64,000 nucleotides of DNA from NCBI RefSeq assembly GCF_040712315.1, contig NC_134013.1, positions 38,920,501 to 38,984,500 on the forward strand. Reading direction: 5' to 3'. The first letter of the stretch is position 1, and each line of letters begins with the position of its first letter. Shown here in pieces: positions 57,861 through 64,000 of this stretch. The notes beneath the pieces were generated by a model, which worked only from the letters and a program-made list of their open reading frames with translations, did no database searches and was not told the DNA's origin. Source of the stretch: Castanea sativa (lineage: Eukaryota; Streptophyta; Magnoliopsida; Fagales; Fagaceae). The position numbers and the translations under genes are program-made.

Positions 57861-59726
57861 TGTATGTTTTTTAGACCCCTTAAACACAACCAGATTAACC
57901 TAGTTATTTAGCCAAGTGATTAACTTAGGTAAATTATGAGTTCTAGGTTAACACATATTAATCATATCATTTTAAAGTATGGAAAACAAAGAACAAAACA
58001 ATATGATAACAAAGGAAAACCAAACTAGTAAAAAACCTAGGGAGGATTTAACCTAGCTATCCTCAAGGTAAAACTGAATTCACTATGAAAGAATTGAAGT
58101 TTACAGAATAGCGACTTGGACCACTAACATCCTATTGCTACCTTGAGTAGGAAACTTACTACCACGACCACATGACAGCTCCGAGTACACGGACTACTTC
58201 TTTCTTGAATTCCCAGCAAGCACAAGCACTCCTGCTTGTATATCTTTAAGCTCTTGAAACTACAACTTGTTAGGATATATGTGTTTCACTTGTTTAGAAC
58301 ATATGTCATTCATTATTTATGTAATTGGCTAATCCTTTGTCAAAACACACTTTACTTGTAAATGGGTAGATTTAGGATGAGGTTAATGCTTTAAGAAACA
58401 AGGTTTCAAGATTAAGTGTTAAAGCCATGCAAGTCTGTCCAAGAAACAAGTTGAGAAGTGCTCTTCATTAAAGCTCGACAACTGCATCTATCGAGCTTTA
58501 AGAAGCTATTCTAGCCTCGAGGCTCAACAGCTGCTCAACAGCACCTCGACACCTGTAGTTGTCGAGATTTAAGAAAAACAGATTCCTAGTTCTGTTTTAA
58601 CTCTAATCCGTGGATATGTCTTTGAGCCTTCTTTTCTCCTAACCCTAGACATATAAAAGGATTATTTTAAGGGTCTTCAAAGTGTGGCAAGTTGCACAAG
58701 CATTGAGAATTCCTTGTTCATGCAAATTGTAACTTGAGACGAAGTTCTTGCCCTAGTTCATCTCTCTTGTGAAGAAGTTGCTGTGCCTTTACACCGTAGG
58801 GTTTTGTAACCAAGCATCTTCTTGATCTTCATCGTGTGGATGAATTAAAGAACTTTGCAGCCAACAAATCTTCTCTAGTTGGTGACTGAAGTTGCGTACC
58901 GGGATCTGCGCAATTGGTTAGTTAAGTACTTGGGAGCCGTGCATCAAAAGGATAAACTGTCACTACAGAACAAGTCCAATTGGGTATTGAGGTAAGGGTT
59001 CAACTGTAGGTTGGTAAGGTACCTGAGATTCCTTTACTTGTAACCGCTTGTTGTGATAATAGTGGAGTTTCGGGAGTGGTGGCCTTAAAATCACCCGGTG
59101 GGGTTTTTGCGGTGTAGGTTTTCCCCATTCGTAAACAAATCACCGTGTTATTTATTTTCCGCTGCATACTTTAGTTTATTGGTGATTTGTTTGTGCTACC
59201 ACGCTTTGCATGTTAAATTGGTTATTTAATTGAACTTGGCTAATTAATTAATTAATCCATCATAAGGGGTCAATACATTTTTGGTCTATCACAACTGAAT
59301 TGATCACCAAGCTCTTGACATCAATCTAGATCTTGAAAACCCTAAGTGTATGTGAAGGCAAACACCTCTAGATCTCACATAAGATTCACACACACAGCAT
59401 AAAGAGCATACCTAAAACGCGGCTAGGGTTTTCCCTTTTATACTTAGGGAAAAACATAAAACCCTACACGTAAAACGGGCTTAGGCTGAGTTGGAAAATT
59501 CTGCAGAAAAACAATCTGCACGAGCCTCGATCGATTGTGTCTAATTTTCGCTCGATCAAGCCAGGCAGATTTACACAGTAAATCCTGCCGTACAATCGAT
59601 TTCAACTTTACAACTTAAACATACTTTGAGCATGTCTAAAACAAGACTAAACTTGTTGATCACGGTTTGCCAACATTACAAATTGAAGTTCTAATACATT
59701 TAAACCTAAAGTCTTAGAACCTAACA
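57861..59726 (-). mobile_element. 5' LTR of the Copia-like element, with a solo LTR inside
   Basis: Minus orientation from TGTTAGGTTCTAAGACTTTAGG (59726) to AAAAAACATACA (57861). Interrupted by 58268-59291; the remainder is about 840 bp and closely matches the 3' LTR, with scattered substitutions and a small indel. Confidence 0.85.
58268..59291 (+). mobile_element. Solo LTR nested in the Copia-like 5' LTR
   Basis: Starts TGTTAGGATATATGTG and ends TTTTTGGTCTATCA. CAACT flanks it exactly at 58263-58267 and 59292-59296. It contains CATATAAAAGG (TATA-like, about 58650) and TTTTCCCCATTCGTAAAC. No internal region. It is the innermost insertion, so the youngest of the nest. Confidence 0.9.
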
Positions 59727-61239
59727 GAATTAAAGAAAACAAACACAAACACAATCATGTTTAATCTTTTTCTTTATTTCAAATTTGCATGTATTAAAGA
59801 AAAATCAGATCTATATCTAAGAAAGATACAAATCAGTTTTTTAATTGAAAAAAATTTAGATCTGCATCCCATAAAGATGCAGATCCATTTTTATTTGAGA
59901 AAAAATTTTGATTTACATCTCATTAAAGATGCAAATCCATTTTTATTTGAGAAAAATTTAGATCTACACCTAATAAAGATGTAGATCAGTTTTATTTTAA
60001 GAAAAAGAATTGCTCAGATGCAGATTATTGACATTCAAGAAAGAGATTATAACAATCACATAAAAAAACAATCATGCTATAAAAAAAACAACAATTAACA
60101 ATTCATGCTATGGACAAAACATTCATCACCATAAAAAGATAGCATTAAAGAAAAAGGGCGATTGAAAACAACCTCTTGCATGAGCACTCCTTGTTCTTGA
60201 GAGGATGTTTTAGGGTTCAAAGAAACTTATTCAGTTATCTTTGAAACCTAAAAACCCTAATTGAAGCAGCAACACTCAGAGAATGGATCAAAAAGTATGG
60301 GCAATTTGAGAGCGTAAAACGTATGCCTCCTAGAGCGTAGAAAAAAGGTGCTGAATTATGAGGTTTAGCCTCTATTTATAGAGGTCAGAAATCCCTAAAA
60401 AAAAGGTACGGAAGATTAGGGTTTGAATCCGGATGCATCCTTTTGCGAAAAAGTCGAAAAGGATGTGCATTATTGTCACCCAAAGGTCGTTGGCCCAAAG
60501 CCCACATGATGGCAATTCGGCCCTTTCAAAGTGCTGAATTGGCTCTTGGATGCCGAATGCACTTTCATGTTCGGGTGCCAATTGGACTCTCTTTCTAGGG
60601 TTTTTTGGCCGGTCCTTGTACCTAGACATTTTTTCATCCATCGTCTATGATTTTTTTTAATCTCTTTTATGGATAATTTTGGCTTTTTAAGAACAATTAT
60701 CTTGAACCATTATCTTGACCCATTATCTTGACCCATTATCTTGTAGATAAATCCCTTAAAATATATCTTGATAAAGTTCAGATTATCCACAATTTTATTG
60801 TTATCCGATCATCCCATTTATTCCTATGCATGCATCTCTATCTTAAACACTAATTATTAGCCAATCACAAAATTATCTAATTAATTTTAATTGTTTCACC
60901 AATCAGAATTAAATTAAATTAATCATGTGTGGTCGACTCTTCCTAGACACAATGCACACAGACCATGCAAATTTGATCGTGCGATATCTTTCTATCCAAT
61001 GATTCGATTTGAAAACCGGAAACACCGTTGTGACTTTTATAATCTCAAGATCATTTTCATGATATGTAATGAATGACATGATGCACGTAATGCAAAGACA
61101 AAATGATGTATGTAATGCAAGAACGGAATGATGCATGTGATGCAATTATGATTTTTTTTTTTTTTTGGTACATGGATGGTCATTTGAGTCATTCTCCTTG
61201 ATTAAATCAGAGGTGCAAAATCGAGTGTCTATCATGAAT

Positions 61240-62283
61240 GTCTGATGCCTTATCATGAATGTTTTCAGAAGTGGGCCTTGAAATTTAGCAGGATCCAGTA
61301 CCAATAAGTACCAAGAATGCAGAATCAGATTACAGATGCTTTAGCAACGATGGCATCCATGATAGATAGGCCAAAGGAAGATGAAGCTAGACCAATAGTG
61401 GTGGAATAAAAAGAAGAGCTAGCTTCTTGCATGACAATAGAAGAAGATGAGGAAAAGAATGGAGAAGGTGAATGGTATTCAGATATCCTACAATAATGGC
61501 CATGAATTCATACTTGTAGCTGTTAATTACTTCTCTAAATGGGTAGAAGCGGCCATATACAAGGTTTTAAATTCAAAGAAAGTTGCTTAATTCATTCAGA
61601 CCAATATCATTTACAGATATGGAGTACCATATGAAATTATCTTAGATAATGGGTTGCATTTCAAGGGAGAAATAGAGAAGCTACTACGACAGTTCAACAT
61701 TTAGCACCACAAATCCTCGCCCTACCGTCCTCAGTTGAGGTTGCTAACAAAAATATAGGGCGAATCTTGAAGCAAAGCATGAAAGACTACAAGGACTGGC
61801 ACCTACAATTACCTTATGCACTTTGGGGGTATAGGAAATCAATTCGATTGTCCACATGAGCCACTACTCATTCATTGGTGTATGGGATGGAAGCAATTTG
61901 CCCTATTGAATGGGAGTTCGTTCATTGAGAACAGTGCTAGAGAGTGAAATCCTTAAAGTAGATTGGTTACAAAGCAGATATAACCAATTATACATGATGG
62001 ACGAGAAGAGACTTAAGGCCTTGTATCATATTCAAGGTTACCAAATGAAGCTTAGGAAAGCTTTTGACAAGAAAGTAAGAACCAGAGAATTGAAGTTGGG
62101 GGATTCAGTGCAAAAAGAGATCTGAGCTCCGATTCAAGATGCAAATGGAAAGTTCAAGCAAAATTGGGCAGGTCCTTACATCAAATAGATATACTTTGGG
62201 AGAGCTGTAAGGTTGATGGATTTAGATGCAAACTCGTTCACTGAGCCAACTAATATGGATCAATTGAAGAAATACCACGTCTG
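61240..62283 (+). pseudogene. Tat/Ogre-like RNase H end and integrase
   Basis: 61241-61360 gives LMPYHECFQKWALKFSRIQY, a stop, then MQNQITDALATMASM, the RNase H end. Integrase blocks follow: HEFILVAVNYFSKWVEAA (Asn where the first catalytic Asp is normal), YGVPYEIILDNG (second Asp kept), SPYRPQ, and the C-terminal part near KKVRTRELKLGDSV. Stops and frameshifts occur about every 100-150 bases. It is the continuation of the plus-strand element whose RT ends at 50566. Confidence 0.8.
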
Positions 62284-62396
62284 AGGTGGTAGTCTCAAAG
62301 CACCACGTCTAAAGTGGTTGTAAATTATATTATTTCCCATCCTAGGCTTGTTAAAAAAAACAAGGTAGGTTGGAAACCCGTAAGGGCAATCTATGC

Positions 62397-62444
<48 letters not shown>

Positions 62445-62863
62445 TGCTAGGTTGAAAACCCGAAAGGGCGGCTTGGGCAAAAGTTAAGGCAAATAAAAAA
62501 TGAACTATGTGATGACCTAATCCTTCTGCCAAGAGGGTATGTAGGCAACCACGCATTGGTCCGATCACAATTTCCCCATACCCACCATTTACGCATTAAA
62601 AAAAATTAAAAAAATTCAACCATTCCATTAAACCATATCATTACACAAAACCTTGAAAAAACCAAACCCTCAAAACCCAAATCGTAAACCAAATCCTGAA
62701 AAAACCAAACCTTAAAAACCTAGGTCCCTCATTTTAAATTCATAGTTGTCAGTCTCGTGTCTTTCTCAATTGTCTTTGAGGAATTGTTTCTCATAGCAAC
62801 CATGTCAACCTCCTTGTCCACAATCTTGTTCACTAGCCAGTAAGAGTAGTCCATGGTCATCCT
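62284..62863. other. Gene-free region after integrase with (AG)n tract
   Basis: It has a tandem-like GGTTGGAAACCCGTAAGGGC / GGTTGAAAACCCGAAAGGGC pair around an (AG)n tract (62402-62442), then CAACCACGCATTGGTCCGAT. Layout matches the region downstream of integrase in Tat/Ogre elements. Confidence 0.6.
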
Positions 62864-63960
62864 TTGAAAGTGAACCTTAACAAAGGACTGATCCACTCAG
62901 TCAGCCATCTCCAAGCCCAACAACATGTTCCTTATAGAAGCAGGATTTGTGTCCATAGGAGTAAAAGGTTTTCTTCTTTTTTCACCAGGCATTCCTTGCT
63001 TATATTAGAATTGCCCCAACTAGGAAAATATGATATGATCCCAGAGACCGCAACAAAGGGGGTGGGCACTTCCACCAATAACAATTTCACCGAATGGAGG
63101 CGCTGGATTTCTTGTTCAAAGGTTTCTCCTAGTCACTCTTAGTTTGACACTCGGTTTTGAGGACAACCCTACTAAGAAAATTGCCAAGACCATAATCAAC
63201 AACAATAGGCGCAACAATCATGTCCAATCTTTCCATCAACCATATTTGCAAAGCCAAGGGACTCCCGAGAAAGTTCTGTGACTCTCCACCATGGAGTACA
63301 GAGTCCAATCCTAGAAGAGTTTCTACTAAGATCAGAGGAATAGGATTATCACCATCTTTAATCTGATTCACAACACTTATGGCTCGAGCATCCATAAAAT
63401 CAGGCCTTCTAGATCAAAGTAAGAATTTTCCCACAAAGCAAAAAGAGCTAAGCCAAAATTCTTCTGCATGTTGTTAGTCACTCTGTGAGTACGTTTATTC
63501 ATCAATCTAGAAATAACTGTACGAAGTTTCACCATGTGCCCTTCAATCACGCTATTGGTAATTGAAGTAGGAAGTCCTAAAGCATCAGATAAGTTTTCAG
63601 TATGCCTGGGATTATAAGAAATTACTACGGATTTCTTGCTAGCATCATAACCTAGGATAGCTGAAAATTCTTCAATGGAGGGACAAAGTTCAGCAGTTTA
63701 AAACTGGAATACATGGTCTTCAATATCCCAAAACCTCCCTCTAGTTTGTAGGCTGTAAAATTGGTCTTGGTGCTAAAATCAAAGCTACGAACCCATCTAT
63801 TGATATCATGAATTGTTGAATGAGAAAAATTTTGATTGTTAAACATGGATAACTCTTGCTTGCGATTATTATGGCTTAATAACCTTGATGCATAGATTTG
63901 TTTGCAGGATAGATTGCCAAAGTAAGGTACTTTAGTTCTTAATCAAGTTCAAATAAGTTT
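62864..63960 (-). pseudogene. Antisense accessory ORF of Tat element (plant transposon-like domain)
   Basis: On the minus strand, in shifting frames: SFDFSTKTNFTAYKLEGGFG, VVISYNPRHTENLSDALGLP, LRTVISRLINKRTHRVTNN, FALFALWENSYFDLEG, MDARAISVVNQIKDGDNPIP, ILVETLLGLDSVLHGG and LGSPLALQIWLMERLDMI. This resembles a DUF7745-type domain I associate with extra ORFs of Tat/Ogre elements. It is convergent with integrase and lies between integrase and the expected 3' LTR. Antisense ORFs at this position are known in Retand- and Grande-type elements. Stops (about 63393, 63129, 63650) show decay. Confidence 0.55.
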
Positions 63961-64000
63961 CAAGAGTTTGTAGTTGAGTAGGAAAGTGTTTCATGGTCAC

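Larger units (their letters stand above)
51419..59726 (-). mobile_element. Copia-like non-autonomous LTR element with gag and extra ORF
   Basis: LTRs at 51419-52245 (3' end, minus orientation) and 57861-59726 (5' end; about 840 bp plus a nested solo LTR). The inner border has a tRNA-Met type PBS next to the 5' LTR and a purine tract next to the 3' LTR. GAATT flanks the whole. Coding content on the minus strand is gag (57802-56702), a coiled-coil/second knuckle segment (56754-55900) and a downstream ORF (53953-52781). No protease, integrase, RT or RNase H was recognised. Confidence 0.82.
50567..61234 (-). mobile_element. Inverted Tat/Ogre LTR inside pol, hosting a Copia-like element
   Basis: On the minus strand it starts TGATAGACACTCGATTTTGC (61234) and ends CCCAGTCTCTCACA (50567), the same family as the LTR at 40577-42996. 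Shared landmarks are GGGTGCCTAACACCTTCCC, CAGATCTG-rich A/T text and AAAACGTATG-type blocks. Removing the nested element at 51419-59726 leaves about 2.36 kb, close to 2.42 kb for the plus copy. No matching 5-bp flanks were found (GACTA and TGAAT). The pol sequence around it lacks most of RNase H, so a deletion or rearrangement accompanied it. Confidence 0.75.
40577..64000 (+). mobile_element. Tat/Ogre-like Ty3/Gypsy retrotransposon, nested and open at right
   Basis: In order: 5' LTR (40577-42996), PBS, gag, protease, acidic linker, RT (to 50566), a large insertion (50567-61234), the RNase H end and integrase (61240-62283), then an antisense accessory ORF (62864-63960). The 3' LTR lies beyond the window. 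Long LTRs, the TGGCGACTCC primer site and the accessory ORF fit the Tat lineage. Stops in pol make it non-autonomous now. Confidence 0.75.

Noticed and set aside
1..64000. tRNA or rRNA genes
   Set aside because: I saw no cloverleaf with box A/B or rRNA-like conserved block; the TGGTATCAGAGC strings are retrotransposon primer sites.

Overview
The window is plant nuclear DNA, A/T-rich, with spliced genes and mostly transposable elements. It looks like a euchromatic gene edge running into a nest of repeats in a woody eudicot. The LTR, LINE and MITE families resemble those I associate with rosid trees such as Fagaceae, but the species guess is weak. I saw no bacterial, organellar or CRISPR features. 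Only one host gene looks intact: a three-exon IQD (IQ67-domain calmodulin-binding) gene at 3980-5769, minus strand, 433 codons.

Region by region. 1-574 is probably the 3' end of an LTR. 1917-2773 is a TIR element with about 200-bp arms that carries a fragment resembling an auxilin-like J-protein gene. 2776-3280 is a LINE RNase H relic. 3980-7400 is the IQD gene, its upstream region and a MITE. 7683-15405 is a 7.7-kb Mutator-like element with a 9-bp target duplication (one mismatch). It holds a decayed plant mobile domain (PMD) gene, a SEC24-like exon with intron borders, a Tourist MITE and internal duplications, and it sits inside an older inverted-repeat element. 16605-26690 is non-coding and rich in small DNA transposons (including a 1.2-kb CACTA-type element), with two inverted 1.03-kb LTR-like elements.

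27613-35103 is an L1-type LINE with an 11-bp target duplication and a poly-A tail. A 1.37-kb solo LTR interrupts its ORF1. 35230-40576 is a second, broken LINE split by Tat-type LTR sequence.

40577 to beyond the right edge is a Ty3/Gypsy Tat/Ogre-like element: 2.4-kb LTR, PBS, gag, protease, RT, integrase, and an antisense accessory ORF near 63-64 kb. A 1.5-kb TRIM-like element sits in its gag. An inverted LTR of the same kind sits between RT and integrase. That LTR holds a Copia-like non-autonomous element (51419-59726), which itself holds a solo LTR (58268-59291). The Copia element has gag but no recognisable pol, and carries an extra 'plant transposon protein' ORF.

There is no multi-gene pathway here. 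The biology is serial TE insertion and gene-fragment capture beside one calmodulin-binding scaffold gene. The most useful leads are the two captured host-gene fragments, the palindrome-rich Mutator termini, the Copia element with an accessory ORF, and a filler insertion apparently templated from nearby gag.
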